Shown: positions 1 to 12,395, numbered from the stretch's first letter. The stretch is DNA of 64,000 bases from Cynocephalus volans (GCF_027409185.1 NC_084469.1:37513293-37577292), one strand, 5' to 3'. Made by a program: numbers and translations. The notes: generated by a model from the letters alone, not told the origin.

Positions 1-404
1 TGTACTTGCATCATAACAGGAAAAGAGAGATCTAAATATTATATGGTATTGTTTAAGAAAAATGGATGGTCATTCCTTAAAAAAAAAAAAAACTATGGAT
101 TTTATTCAGTAGGGATGCAACTGGTTATCCTCAAGTCCTTTCACCTCGTGGAGAATAATTTCTGCAGCTCGCATTGAAGCCCCTCTGTGGGCTGGTACAA
201 CCTGTCTCTGCAGGCTCAGTTCTCACTGGTTGCTCGCAGCCACCCTGGTGTCCTTTCTCTTAAGAAAACCCCTTCCTGCTTCTGAATCTTTGCTCATACC
301 CTTCTGACCTGTCTCACATGGCCTCAACCCCATTCATCGTTTTACTCATTATGATCCAGATCCAAATCTAAATTTTTCAGTTTGTTTCTGTGGAGCTCAT
401 GTTC

Positions 405-690
405 AAGTGTGTAAGACAGGATAAATAAGTACACACATAAACTCAATACTCCCAAAGAGTGAAGAGAAGGAAGCAGCGTGATGTGATAAAGTGACTAAGG
501 AGGAGAGATGGGTAACATTAGGTAAGCTGCTCAGTGAAGGTCTCTTTGAGGAGAAAGCATCTGAGTTGAAATCTATAGGATACAAGGAGCCAGTAATTTA
601 AAAATCAGGGGAAAGAGCATCCCAGGCAGAAGAAACAGCAAGTGAAAAGACCATGAGACAAGAAGAAGCTTGGCATGTGGGTGATTATAG
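405..690 (-). repeat. Ancient L2 LINE fragment, antisense
   Basis: The plus strand reads as the reverse complement of the L2 3' region. Landmarks in order are a 'gaaggtctctttgagga' block, an 'aaggagccag' block, and 'gggaaagagcatcccaggca' followed by 'gaaacagcaagtgaaaagac'. The copy is heavily diverged and has no coding capacity. Edges are approximate. Confidence 0.7.
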
Positions 691-734
691 ATTTTCTATG
701 GAGCAAATGATTTTTTTTTAAAGGTATCTGTATT

Positions 735-880
735 TCCCTGACAGTATCCAGCACATAGTAAGGCAATCAGCTGCTAGACTGTAAGCTCCATGAGGATTCC
801 ATGCCTGTCTTCCTTTCCATGACTAGCACAGCAATTGGCACTTACTAGGCACTCAAACTGATGAACAAGTGGATGGATTC
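735..880 (+). repeat. L2 3' end fragment
   Basis: It contains 'agactgtaagctccatgagg' and 'ggcacttactaggcactcaa', which are typical of the L2 3' end in sense orientation. It faces the antisense L2 piece just to its left, so these are two separate insertions or an inversion. Confidence 0.65.
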
Positions 881-3050
881 TTGAGTAACTGAATGCCTTA
901 TCTCTGGTTGACAGCGCTTTCACAGTGGAGCCAGAATGCATAAGATAACTCCTTTATCTCCTAAACGCTGGTCTATGCTTGAGCCAGCACCTCTCAAATC
1001 TGTCTCTGTGGCTTAGGTGTCACCATTCATTCAATGAACAGGGCACTTCCTTTTTGGAGGAACATTCTACAGATGACTACAATCTCATATAGCAAATGTT
1101 TGGAACTTTTGGAAGCTGCTCAATCAATTCAGACAATTCCTACAGCTTGGCTAAGCATGTGGGAAGCCAGAGGTCATTGTATATTAAATTTTACCCAAGC
1201 AACAGAAGGGGATGCAGTGTGACCAGTCCCTGTCCTCACCACTGTAGGATTTCCAAAGCTGGCACCTCTTTTAAGCTTTTGGAATGTAGATAAAGCATTC
1301 CATCGTGTTCGCAGGGCACTATTTTACCTTCCCTGCTGCTGGGTTTATTGTTGTACTAATTCCAGGGCTCTGTTCTGGACCTTCTCTTGCATTCTCTCAT
1401 GTGGAGAAGCCTGTGTTAGTCATTCAAAAGTAATCCCTACTGGAGTGGTGTTTTTAGTGTATGGAAAAGACTGTTCATTCATAGAAGCAATAATGTGGTA
1501 AGACCATTAGGTCTAATAAAGACATAATCAAAAGTTTTTTTTTTTTTAAGTAATGAACCTCCACAAAACGTTCCCCAAAACAACAACAATAGTTGAAACT
1601 ATTGGCCTACTTTGGTTTTCAATGGAAGTATAAAAAGCATAAAACTATATGTCTTTGAAATGTTTATGAACAATTTCTTCCTTCGGTGTTATGGAGGTGT
1701 ATTGGTATAGAAGATTATAAAATGGTAGAGATAGGACCATTTGTTCTTATAGGGAAACCGAGGCCCATGTGGATGAAACACTGTGATGCTTTCCTTCCAG
1801 TGAAACTGACACTCACCAGTTCACCCTACCAAGAGGTCAAATTTTTTTCTGAACAGCAAAAACTAGATGCATTAGGAGTGACATTTCCTAAAAAAAAATT
1901 ATCAGTGCTCACCTATTTCCAAACCCACCCTGCTGCTGTTAGCACTGCTCATGACAGTCCAGAGCTGAATCCCTGAGCAGAAAACATCCATGTGCTAAAA
2001 ACCTGTCATGTGACGCATAAGCCAACCTAAATTCATACCTAAGGTTTGTTTTTGCATAGCAGCATTTATTCGCACAACCTTGTTTTTTTACCAATCGACT
2101 TGAAATATCAGGTCCACCTATGACCTGGTGTAGTGGCCAGAGCTTCATATTGCATGTGCAATGATATATAGCTGAGGAGGGTGGGAAGAAGAGGCAGAGG
2201 ATGAAATGGCAGGGTCCATAAATCTTGGGTTAGCCCATTTTTAGCACCTCACAATTCTCTCTGAGAGGACAATGCCTGGGATAGAGTTTGAGCTTAGACA
2301 GACACATGTTAGCTCTGGAGCTAATCATTTGACACACCCTTTTGCTAATTGAATTGGGGGTCAGTTTGCCAGCTGAATTCCCCAAATATTCTGTGCTTTA
2401 CGTGTCATACCCCCAAATCATTGTCCAGCCTCTGACATCAGAAGGACTTTTATCTCCCAGAACCCATAGTCCAGATGGCTTCTAGGCCAGGCAACCAGTG
2501 TACCCTGATGTAAAGCATACTCTGTGGTCTCACTGATTGGTGTAGAACCCAGTTTAGAATGAACTGGAAAAGCCCTCTTAGCAGCATTGGGTACATTAGG
2601 AAGGACTATTATTTGCAAAGCAGTTAGAATAAAACTTATTTCTAGTTGTTTTCTGCTTATTTCCAGAAGAAGCCGTTTTTCCTTTTTCATGTGGTCCCAG
2701 GAAGGAATATTTGACTCTTGGAAGTCAATAGATGGGGAAAGTCTCCTTGAATCCTTCTGAATAAAAATCTTCCCATTAAATCCTAATGTTTCATCAAGTT
2801 CAGTTGTCGGGACATCCCTTCCACCTATACCACTTTTAATAAAAACAAATTTTATGATTAGAAGGTTATGATCTAAGGCTGAGGTGGACTGACACTGGTT
2901 CTGATTTAGCTTTTACCTTTAATTCTTTTATGATTCAGGTAATGTGACTCTGAGTCAATAATTGTGAGCCTTAGAATCTGCAAATGCAAACTAGCATCTA
3001 GGCTACCACGCATCTCCAAAGGTCTAGTCATACTTCCCAACTAAAACTTG
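881..3050. other. Intergenic DNA, no gene seen
   Basis: I see no coding exon, RNA gene or confident repeat. The stretch has a T12 run near 1535 and AT-rich sequence. Open frames here are under 100 codons, without splice context or a recognisable domain. Confidence 0.6.
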
Positions 3051-3054
3051 TTTT

Positions 3055-3350
3055 TTGCATTCACTGATACAGCAGATATTTTGAGCATCCAAAATGCCTT
3101 TTGTGCAATACTCCTAGCACTTATTCGCTATGAAGGTGAGTGAGATAATGCAAAAGGTGTATAACTGTTGCCTCCACAGAGTCTAGTAAGAAAGACCAAC
3201 GTGAGCAAAAATAATGAACAGCCATACGAGTATGCTAGGGGCTAGATTTGAGGGTCTCAGTGTGGTGGAAGCACAGTGGGGAGAGGAAAAGTCATTCTTG
3301 CAAAGCTAGGAAAGACTTCTCTGAAGAGGGGACCACATTGCAGTTTACTA
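3055..3350 (-). repeat. L2 LINE fragment, antisense
   Basis: It resembles the reverse complement of the L2 3' end, with 'cagatattttgagcatccaa' near 3070 and 'gacttctctgaagagg' near 3310. It is strongly diverged and its edges are approximate. Confidence 0.55.
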
Positions 3351-3481
3351 TTAAAAGAGGTATTTGCCCGACGGAGAATCTTCATTCCCAGCAGGTGAAA
3401 CCACATGAGCAACATAATACTACATGAAGGTATAGATAAGTTTGGTAAATCTGGAGAAAAGTAAGTTGTCCAGGGTGGCTA

Positions 3482-3563
3482 CAGGGGTACTTCAAAAAGT
3501 TCATGGAAAAATAGAATTAAAAGGTAGTATGAATCTTTCCATGAACCTTTTGAAGTACCCTCA
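3482..3563 (+). mobile_element. 82-bp palindromic mariner-type MITE, copy 1
   Basis: This is a short hairpin-like element. Its terminal arms read 'ggggtacttcaaaaagttca' and, at the other end, 'gaaccttttgaagtaccctc'. The arms are near-perfect inverted complements around a short AT-rich middle. TA lies immediately outside both ends, as expected for Tc1/mariner target duplication. Three more copies lie at 24261, 45431 and 59293. It has no coding capacity. The family name is not known to me with certainty. Confidence 0.85.
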
Positions 3564-3749
3564 TATTATATGGGGTATGGAAGGGAGAGTGAGCATAGAG
3601 GAATCTGTAGAGATAGGCAGAGGTGGGAGACAAAGAGTCTTCCATTAGCCCAGTGCTGCACACCATGAAACAGGAGCAACCACTAGTAAGACCCAAAGGG
3701 CTCTCCTGCTCATCCATATGCCCATCATATATTGAGACCCAGAGAGCAG

Positions 3750-4060
3750 GATGCAGGAGCCAGGAGCATGGGCTTTGGTGAATGACAGACTTGAGTGTTG
3801 TTCTGAGCCCCCAGATTTACTATATTTGTGGTAAGCCTCAAAACTTACTATATTTTTGAGAGCAAAATTATTTACTCTCCCTAAACCTCAGGCGTTAGAT
3901 TCATGATCTGTAAAATAGGGATAAGTGTAGCATCTACTTCTTAAGTAGGACCAAAAGGAGCAAGTGAGAGAATGTACATGAAGGACTCAGTACTGTGACT
4001 GGCACAGTAAGTACTCAACAAATGTTGAGTTTGTAATAATACATGATTAATAATAATAAT
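3750..4060 (+). repeat. MIR SINE (ancient tRNA-derived)
   Basis: It shows MIR landmarks in sense order: 'ctccctaaacctcaggcgtt', then 'gatctgtaaaatagggataa', then 'gactggcacagtaagtactc' followed by 'aacaaatgttgag'. It is diverged, as expected for a pre-eutherian insertion. Confidence 0.75.
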
Positions 4061-4556
4061 AACTTATGAGTAGCATGTCCTTCGTCTGGGTCAGTAGAGA
4101 AATGCAAAGTCAGGTAGATCCGTGGAGGTCAGGTTACCCCATCACTTGGTTTCTGAGCACAGCCCTAGTAGGATTTGCAGCTTCGGCCCCCTCTCTCCAC
4201 CAGATTTGCAGTGTCGGAGGACATGCCTGGCAGGCTCATTCTGTCCTGAGATTTCTTACCCCATGGGGATCAAGGAGGAGGAGCCCAAGCCTTGGATTAT
4301 GAAGACATTCTTTTATCTCCGTGTGTAAAATGATAATGCCAAAGGATCCTGGCACCAGGCGAGGGAATGCAGTCCCCATCCAAGGCTCCTTGTCCCCACA
4401 CGATGACTAGGTGCCTGCTGATATTAGACCCTGAGGACTGTCTTAAAAGTCCTTGTTTCTTTGCCCCTGTTGTCTTTGTTTGTTTAGTAAGCTGCATTGT
4501 ACAAGCGGGAATGGTGTGTATTTCTGCCTCCTGACAGTGGTTGTTGACTTTTTAAA

Positions 4557-4800
4557 AAAATATTTTAATACATTTTATTATTTTAGAATAGTTTTAGGTT
4601 CACAGCAAAATTTGGTAGAAAGTACAGGGATATCCCTTGTTCTCCCTGCCCCCCGCCCCACCGCCTCTTCCACTATCAACACCCTGCTCCAGAGTGGGGC
4701 ATTTGTTATAGTTGATGAACCTGCACTGACCCATCATTATCGCTCTAAGTCCGCAGTTTACATTAGGGTTCACTCTTGGTGTTGTACATTCTATAGGAGT
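4557..4800. repeat. Ancient L1 fragment (L1M-like)
   Basis: It contains 'ttttagaatagttttaggtt' and 'gtttacattagggttcactc' with 'ttgtacattctata', which are familiar from the 3' portion of old L1M elements. There is no ORF of note. Strand was not assigned. Confidence 0.6.
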
Positions 4801-6640
4801 TGTTGACTTTTTACACTAGCAATTTTTCCAGGGAAGTCTATCCATACATTTTGGGACAGGGCTGATCATGCTAACCTATTTCCAAACAATCTGTTTTGGA
4901 GAAAAGCATTTGAAATTGAGAAGGACAAAAAGAGAAATAAAGGCATGGAGGAAAGAAGGAGAGAAAGAAAAAAAAGGCCCACCCACTCACCCAGGCAAGT
5001 CCCACCCCCCGTGTCTAAAGCCCTTCCCAGGTGAAGGTTCGTGATAGTTCTTGCCTAAAATGCCAATACTCTTCTCCTGTTGCTTCAGTCTGCTTCTGCC
5101 GCCCTGCACTGTCTCTGGGCCTTCTCTTCCTGGAGAGATAATGCTGCCTTTGAATCTTTTCCTTGCAGCTTTTTCCTTGCACACCCTCTAGGTCTATATG
5201 ATGAGCTTCCTGCCCCCCAACTTTGATAAGGGAAAGTTTTGTTTTGAAAATGGAAGTCTCAGGAAGGGACTGGGCTGTTCTGGAAAGATTTTTTTCAGAG
5301 CCTAAGAGAACTTATTTTAATTGCTCTTGCAAAGTTCTTGTAAGGAATTCTAAGTCAACCTCCTGCTCTGACAGATGAAGCCTTCTGGGGAGTTGGCTGA
5401 CCTGGGAGCCCCAGGCAACACTGAGATGTCCTTCCAAACAGGGACCCAAACAGCTGAACGGCTCCAGTTACCCAGGAGGTGAGTGACATGGACACTTCTT
5501 TTGCCAGTTGGAGAAAGGGAAGGAGTAGGGTGAGGGAGTAGGACAGAGGAGAAAGGAGAGTGACAGGAGGGTGGGAGGAGCAAGGACAGGTGATGCAGGC
5601 CGTGATGAGCCAGACCCCCTGCTGTACTCTGGGAGACAAGCGTGGCAGCCCACTTTGAACCGCAGGGTCTGATTGGTGATTTACCAGCCCCAATTGCACC
5701 CTGCCTGAAGTGGGTCATTCTGGCTGACTCCCTTAGGATTATTAAGACCCTCTCACAGCAAACGACTGTTGTAAATGAAGCGAGCCATCCTGTGCTAGCT
5801 AGTGGGGCTTGTCCTCAAGTTTTGATTTGGGATTTAAATATAGATTAAGTTTGTTCAAACTGTGGATTAAAATGCAGGCCCATTTACATGTTTTTAATTT
5901 ACCTTGTTTTTGCTCATTTGAGTTTTCTGTATTTTTCTAAAATGACTACAAATTGCTTTGGTGATAATAAAAAATAATTTATTTTTAATTACAAAAATTG
6001 AATTTGCTTGAAAAAATTCACAGAACATTTAAAAAAAATTTATAGAGAAAGGGACAAAAGGATACATGTCAAATTATTAACCTTGGCTAACTTGTGGGGT
6101 GGGGGGTGGGACTGGAACAAGAGGTGGGAGATCGTCAACTTCTCTGTCTCTGTATTGCTCGACGTGTTAAAATTGCCGTATATTACATTTGTCATTTTTT
6201 TAAGTACATTCAAGAAAGAAAAAGTAAAAAAAAAATGCTTTTTGCCATATGTTTTTGAAAAGTAAGGCTGTTGTATTAAGTGAAACACTTTTAAATCACT
6301 ATTTTTTTTAATTGTATAAGAGTTTTAAATTGAACTTTATTTTCTTAACTCCTTAGCAAATCTCTTCTGCTAATTTCATGTGTGTCAGCTGACCTGACAA
6401 AAGGTGAGTTTTAGATTTGTCCTTCAATACAGATGATACAGGCCTTTCTGTCACAAGCAAATATTGTGAGCCAATGAACTCATATAAACACATTTGATTC
6501 AGAGCTTCAGCAGCTTAAATAACTTTGTTATCAACGATGAAGTTTCAAACTGACAGAAATGTTTGGAAAATAATTTAACAAATAGCCATGACCCCACCAT
6601 CTAGATTTAACAAACCTAGTCTTTCCACATCTGCTTCAGA
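4801..6640. other. Intergenic DNA, mostly unique
   Basis: No gene was recognised. A purine-rich stretch lies at about 4880-4975. The AT-rich interval at about 5880-6240 may be an old LINE 3' tail. Open frames at 5350-5718 on the minus strand overlap one another in several frames of a GC-rich stretch and show no family resemblance. Confidence 0.55.
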
Positions 6641-6699
6641 CCTTTAAAAATAATTGCAATAATAAAATACTCCAGTTATCTCCTTCCTTATCCCAGTGG

Positions 6700-7215
6700 T
6701 GACCACTTCCCTGAAGCTGGTGTGTATCTTCTTGTCCAGCATTTTACACTTTTATTATACATATGTATATCATAAACAATATGCACCATTGTTTTACATT
6801 TTAAAACTGTACCAAAATATTATGGTATTGTATATATAATTTTTTTCTTTGCTGTTTTTTATCAACTTTTTGGGGGGATACATATAACTTCAGTTCATTC
6901 ATTTGCATTGCTATATAGTATTCCCTTATTTGACTTTACCACAGTTTATCCACTCTCTCATGGATGGACACTTAAGACTTTTCTAATTTTTTCCTACTGT
7001 AAAGACTGCTGCATTGAACGTCTTTGTATCTTCTTGCTGCATTGAACGTCTTTGTTTGTATCTTCTTGCTGCATTGAACGTCTTTGTATCTTCTTGCTGC
7101 ATTAAATGTCTTTGTTTGTATCTTCTTGCTGCATTGAACGTCTTTGTATCTTCTTGTGCACTTGAATCAGAGTCCACCCAAGGGATTTTTCTAGGAGTGG
7201 AATTGCTGGGTTTGT
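6700..7215 (+). repeat. Ancient L1 3'-end fragment
   Basis: It has old L1 3' motifs, including 'tgctatatagtattccctta', 'taccacagtttatccactct' and 'aggagtggaattgctggg'. It is interrupted by the tandem repeat at 7008-7155, which arose by amplifying the 'tgctgcattgaacgtctttg' segment of this same LINE. Confidence 0.6.
7008..7155 (+). repeat. Tandem repeat, alternating 28- and 32-bp units (60-bp dimer)
   Basis: Five units run in the order 28, 32, 28, 32, 28 bp. The short unit begins 'gctgcattgaacgtctttgt' and ends 'atcttctt'; the long unit has an extra 'ttgt'. Two consecutive 60-base blocks (7021 and 7081) differ at only two bases, within 'attgaacgtc' versus 'attaaatgtc'. The tract lies inside a LINE fragment. 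Confidence 0.9.
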
Positions 7216-8379
7216 TGGAAAACCTTTTTAAATTTAAGAGTGAGAGGAAAAGAGAGAAATAAGCAAAATCTTAGCTTTTCTTCAGGGTGGTTGGTTTTAA
7301 TGAAGATTCTGCATCATCTCATTTCTCGTGAGGATGAATTCTCCAATTCCTTTGATCCCTTTTCTCCCAAATTTGAAAACTGGGAAATCTCTTAATCAAA
7401 ACCCTGATTAAGAAGCATTTGTCAGTCAGAAATCAGAGAATTAACTTATCCTGAAACTGAACTGAAGGGAAGACTGGTAAATAATATTTTTCCTCTCCTT
7501 TCTCTCAGAATATTGCGTATCAATTTTGAACATATTAAACAGGATATCAAAATTAATGAGCTTATTCAAAGAAAAGAAAATAAGTTTTGGTGAGTGGAAT
7601 GATAAATGGAAAATTCTGGACCTTTATGAACCCGGGCTGAAGACGGCATCTAGTCTAAGCTGCGTGCCTGTGATGTTACTTTATGAGCATTCTGTAATGA
7701 TGCTTTTTTTTTTCTCCTTTGAGGTCAACTTTAGCATGTTTGCATAACAAATTCCAGGTGATGGATTGGCAGCTTCATTTTAATAGTCTGTTGGTACAGG
7801 GTGACCTGTAGCCTTTCCAGAAAAGGTAAAACAAATCCTGCTGTCCTTGCCTCCCTCCCGACCTCTCATTTGAGTGCCACCAGGGACTGACAGACTCTAT
7901 GAGCATTAGCTGCTGCCAGTACCTGTGGTTACCTGCAGCTTCTTCACCCCCACATGCGAGTGGCTCCTGGTAGAGGTCCACAACACCTGCCCCAGACCTC
8001 CCGAGGCTTCCCAGTGCTCCCAGCACCTCAGCCCTGTGTGTCCCAAAGTGTGGTACAAGCACAAGGGGTGATATGCAACAGGAAGCAAGGTGGCGACTCT
8101 TAAGTCCCTTGTATTTTAGTAGTTATTCATTTTAAGGTGTATTTCACAGATTTTATTGCTGAGGACAAGGCTAAAATAGCATTAAGTTAAAAGAAAATTA
8201 TTCTTTTTAAAAAATGTTAAGTACACAGAAGTGCATGTGACCACAGCAAATATTATGAAGATTGTATGCAAATGACTAGATTTAGGAGACATTGCTGGAA
8301 GCAAAATATAGTCTGTCATAGAATACTATAAATCACTGAATTTATATGAGCATTAAACATATATGAATGTTACTTTGGG
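7216..8379. other. Intergenic DNA, no gene seen
   Basis: No recognisable exon, RNA gene or confident repeat. Two short overlapping minus-strand frames at 7775-8088 have no family resemblance. Confidence 0.55.
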
Positions 8380-9400
8380 TGCATCCTTTCAATGTCTTGG
8401 GTCTCAGTTTACCCACAATACAGGGGTTGGACTAGATCAGGGATTCTCAGCCCTGTCTTTACCTTTGAGTCACCCGGGAAAATTTTAAAAATACTGATGC
8501 CTTATATCCCAAAGAAATGACAATTGTGTTCACACCAAAACCTGTACATGAATATTCATAATTCCTTTATTTGTATCAGTCAAAAACTAAAATCTGCTCA
8601 GATGTCCTTCAGTGGATGAATGGTTAAGCAAACTGGTACATACATACTGTGGAACACTACTCAGCAATACAAAGGAACAAACTATTGATAAACGTAACAA
8701 CTTCTAGTCGCCAGGGAATTATGCTGAATGAAAAAAGTCAATCCCAATGACTCCATTTATGTAACATTTTTGAAATGAGAACATTTAGAAATGGAGGACA
8801 GATTAGTGGTTTTCAGGGGTTAAGGGACAGAGAGGGCTGGAGGCAGGAGGGACGTGGGTGTGGTTATAAACAGGCAATAGGTGGGACCCTTGTGGTATTG
8901 GAACTGTTCAGTATCTTGCTTGTGCTGATGGACACATGAACCTACACAGGTAATAAAATTGTGCAGAACACATACACACACACAAGTAAAACTGGGAAGT
9001 CTGAATAAAATCAGTGGATTATATTAATGTTAATATCTTACTTGTAATGTCTTACTACAGTTTTGCAAAATGTTACCATTGTGGGAAACTAAGGGTACAA
9101 GGAATCTTTGTATTATCTTGCTACTGCTTATGAATCTATCATTAATAATGATAATTAATAATCATCTCAATTAATGAGAAGAAAGAGAAAATGGAAAGTA
9201 AAAAATAAATCAAGAAAAAAAATTACTGATGCTCGAGATCCTTTCCAAATCAACTCAATCAACAACTCTAGGGGGCTGGTCCAGACGTCAGTATCTTTGA
9301 AAAGATTTTTAAGTGATTGAAATGTGTAGGTGGGATTGAGAACCACTAAATAATATGATGTCTGACGTTCTTCCCAGATTGAAGATTAATTAATTTTCTG
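8380..9400 (+). repeat. Nested repeats: MER5A split by an L1, probably inside a MIR-like element
   Basis: The left half of a MER5A-type hAT element starts near 8438 with 'cagggattctcagccctg' and breaks after 'aaaaatactgatgc' at 8487-8500. The right half resumes after 'attactgatgc' near 9222-9232 and ends 'gggattgagaaccacta' near 9350. The outer flanks ('ctcagtttacccacaata', 'ggggttggactagat', then 'gttcttcccag') resemble a MIR, implying three layers of insertion. Confidence 0.65.
8501..9218 (+). mobile_element. 5'-truncated L1 3' end inserted in MER5A
   Basis: It is an L1 3' region in sense orientation: 'gatgtccttcagtggatgaa', 'ggaacactactcagcaatac', then 'gattagtggttttcaggggt', ending in an A-rich tail near 9180-9222. 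The duplicated 'aaaaatactgatgc' motif lies at 8487-8500 and again near 9219-9232. The insertion point follows TT/AAAA, the known L1 endonuclease preference. Confidence 0.65.
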
Positions 9401-9534
9401 ATCCCAGGAATAGACTATCGATGCTAAGTAAGTACTGAGTCAGTAACAGTGGAAGAGGCTCATTGTTCCCTTCAGGCTCAGCCGTAATGAATGTAGCTTT
9501 GACCCACTTTCCAGGCCTGGGTCAGCCATGGTCT

Positions 9535-9640
9535 AGAGCTCCCCGAGAGCAGAGACTATGTCCTTTATCTGGGTTTTACCAGTTCCTACCACAGTTCTTG
9601 GTATAGATAAGGTGCTCAATAAATGTCGGATGAAAGAATG
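9535..9640 (+). repeat. L2 3' end fragment
   Basis: It shows 'gagcagagactatgtccttt', 'ctaccacagttcttggtata' and 'ggtgctcaataaatgtcgga', the standard 3' end of L2 in sense orientation. Confidence 0.75.
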
Positions 9641-11144
9641 ATAGATTGAAATTCGAAACCTTGACTTTATCACAGTTAATCAAGTGCTCAGAAATTGGTC
9701 CATCCTAACCAAACTCACAAGAGATTGATTTTATTACCAGGATTACTGGTTATTAGTTTGTAAAGGGAGCTCTTCTGGGTCCAAGAAGTGAAACCAATCT
9801 CTGTTCCAGAGCATTCTCTTCCTGGTGAACAAGATCAGAAGGTCATCTGGTGATCAGAGAACAGAAGGTAGATCCTCTTATGTGCTATTTCCATCAGGCT
9901 CGGAAGATCTGATGGCTTGGCCTCCCTTTCTTTAGGGCTATTTTTATGCAGGGTTAGGATCCGTCATCTGGAATCGGAGTGCCTGTTGGACCTCCTGGTG
10001 ACACACTGGTCGATATTCACTTTCCAGCTTTCCCTTTTCAAATATTCATGCGACCACCACCCTGCCAGTTACGCTCCTTGTTTCCACAACACACTGTTTT
10101 CTAAGTCACATTGTTTTGCTGCTTGCTAATGACATACGCAGGAGAAGCACTTTAATCTCTTCAGTAAGGTCACTCCAAATCACTCTGCAAGACGGGTTAC
10201 TTCTGGAAAGCTGCCCTGTAGACAGCTAATCCTGTCCTTGCAGGCTTGACTTACGGAGATGGCATCCGCTGACCTTCCGTTTTTGAGAGCCATCTTATTT
10301 TGAGGACTGTAGTGCTTTGCCCACCAGCTACAATTACCAGGACTAAAAATACTTTGGAGGGTGAAGAATCTTCAAGGAGACTTTGCAACCTGGACTATTT
10401 TCCTCCTACTTTGGTACCATATTTCAAGGCACTAGCCTTGTTCCTGTGCTGAGCTGCATATTAACCTGCCAGACCAATATTTCACTTTATAGTTGATTGG
10501 AAGCCAATCTTTACACTGAACCTTGTGATTATTACATTTCCCCCCAAATGTACCCAATAGTGATTTTCCTGATAGCATCATCACCACTTACCCACCATCC
10601 ACAAAATTAGCCACCTTCCCTGTGCATCCTGCCAAGGCTGCATTTTTCCCATGGACATTTAAGCTTCCATCCATGCATGTCAGCCATAATCCTCCTGCGT
10701 GCCATCTCCATCTCCCACCCCTGATAGTATAATGGAGGGCTTCCACACAAACCTAGGATCAGAGAAACAGAGCTGCGTTTGTGTTGCCTAGAAGCTGGTG
10801 TTTGTCTAGAGAAGAGAAAAGTATGGAATGTGCAGCTGCAGGTCCAAACTGAACTGTGCGTATGTTTCTACATCTTGTTATGCCATTGACTTGATGAGCT
10901 GTGTGAGCATCACTCAGAGTCACTCATCTGCCAGGAGGTTGTCAGCCCCTGATTTCAGGCATAAGCTTGTTGGGCTCTACTACTCCCTGCCCCAATTTCT
11001 TACCATCTTTAAATAAAAGGAAACACTCTGCCATATAAAAAGGTTAGAGTAACTCTGAGGACTTGCTTTCATATTAAGGAAACTCTTCCCTAAAATTAAT
11101 TTACGTTTTCCTCCTACACTTTCAGTCTAACTGGACCATAGCGG

Positions 11145-11146
<2 letters not shown>
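9641..11146. other. Intergenic DNA, no gene seen
   Basis: Nothing recognisable as an exon or RNA gene. Short frames at 9917 and 10828 on the plus strand are under 75 codons and lack splice context. Confidence 0.55.

Positions 11147-11198
<52 letters not shown>
11147..11198 (+). repeat. (GT)26 microsatellite
   Basis: An uninterrupted 52-base GT dinucleotide run. Purity and length suggest it is polymorphic. Confidence 0.98.
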
Positions 11199-11202
<4 letters not shown>

Positions 11203-11530
11203 CTTGCACGTGAATGGAACATTTATGGAAGGATATATGAGAAATTACAAACAGTTGTTACTTTAGGGAGGGAGACTGGTGAACTGGGGTGTGAAAGAGA
11301 CTTCTTTATTTTCAAACTTTTTGTGCTATTTCAGAGTGCTTCTTTATCCATTAAGTAACAGATTATATCTGAATGGTCATGTGATCTTCTGAATTCCTTC
11401 TCTAAGAATCTATAATTCTGTTGAATTGGGGGCATATTTTATACTTTCTCTAATGGCTTTACTGAATTCAACTCTGTTGATCATATAGAAACACTTTATT
11501 TTTCCAGCATTGCCCAAGAATGAAATTTTC

Positions 11531-11988
11531 TGTTGAGCTAGGGCTGGGTTTGGAGCTCACAGACCCCGCAAGCCCATTCTCAAACTGGGTCACAAACCCT
11601 TCACACACAGGTCTACGAGCTAGGTAACAGGAAAAAGATCCTTGGAGCCTTGGTTGAAGGAATAGTCTTTATTCAGCACACAAATGTCTAAGAGCTAGGC
11701 AGTCCAAAGAGAAACTCAGAAATTCAACTGCTACTGGCAAAATCCAAAGAAAAACTGAGTAGCTACCAGCAAAGTAAACATGCTTTATTTTTAGACATGA
11801 GCTCTCTGCCAGCCATGTGCTGCTTCACAAACTGAAGAACACACAATAGCAACAAACTAAAAAGATACACTGGTGTGCATGTGCACTAACTCCACCCACA
11901 CACAACTTCTTTACAAAGAATGTGCTGCACCACCCCCAACTGGACCTGAGGTGAGGGGGCCTGACTAAACTATTCTATTTTCCACACA
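11531..11988 (-). mobile_element. Probable solo LTR of an endogenous retrovirus
   Basis: Read on the minus strand it starts TGTGG, ends CAACA, is about 458 bp long and carries two AATAAA signals. One lies near the middle ('AAAAATAAAGCATG'); the other ('GAATAAAGAC') is about 130 bp from the 3' end. That is the size and signal layout of a gammaretrovirus-like LTR. I see no adjoining internal region and no clear 4-6 bp target duplication, so it is probably old. The subfamily was not identified. Confidence 0.5.
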
Positions 11989-12099
11989 TCCACACTGTGA
12001 ATTCTCTAGGTAAATGAATCTAATACCTTTTATACTGTTGAGGTTTGGAGTCATTTCCAATGGGATATTTATAAGTCATATTGCATACTGCTTTTTTTT

Positions 12100-12395
12100 A
12101 CAGCTTTATTGAGATACATTTCACATATTATAAAATACACCTATTAAAAATTTAGTGGGTTTTAGTGTATTTACAGAGATGTGCAACCATCACCACAGTT
12201 TAATTTTAGGACATTTCAACACCCCCAAAAAGAAACTCCATACTCATTAAGCATTACTCCGCATTCTCCCTTTCCATTGGCTTCTGGCAAACACTCATTT
12301 TTCTGTCTCTGTGAATTTGCCTATTCTGGACATTTTACAGAAATGGAATCACATGATATGTGGTGTGGTCTTTTGTTCATAGCCTCTTAAGCAGA
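12100..12395. repeat. Ancient L1 3' region fragment
   Basis: It contains 'acagctttattgagatacat', 'gcaaccatcaccacagttta' and 'gacattttacagaaatggaa' followed by 'tcacatgatatgtgg', typical of old L1M 3' sequence. It is not coding. Confidence 0.65.

Noticed and set aside
7008..7155. Possible CRISPR-like array (regular repeats)
   Set aside because: Units are directly adjacent without unique spacers, in a mammalian LINE fragment.
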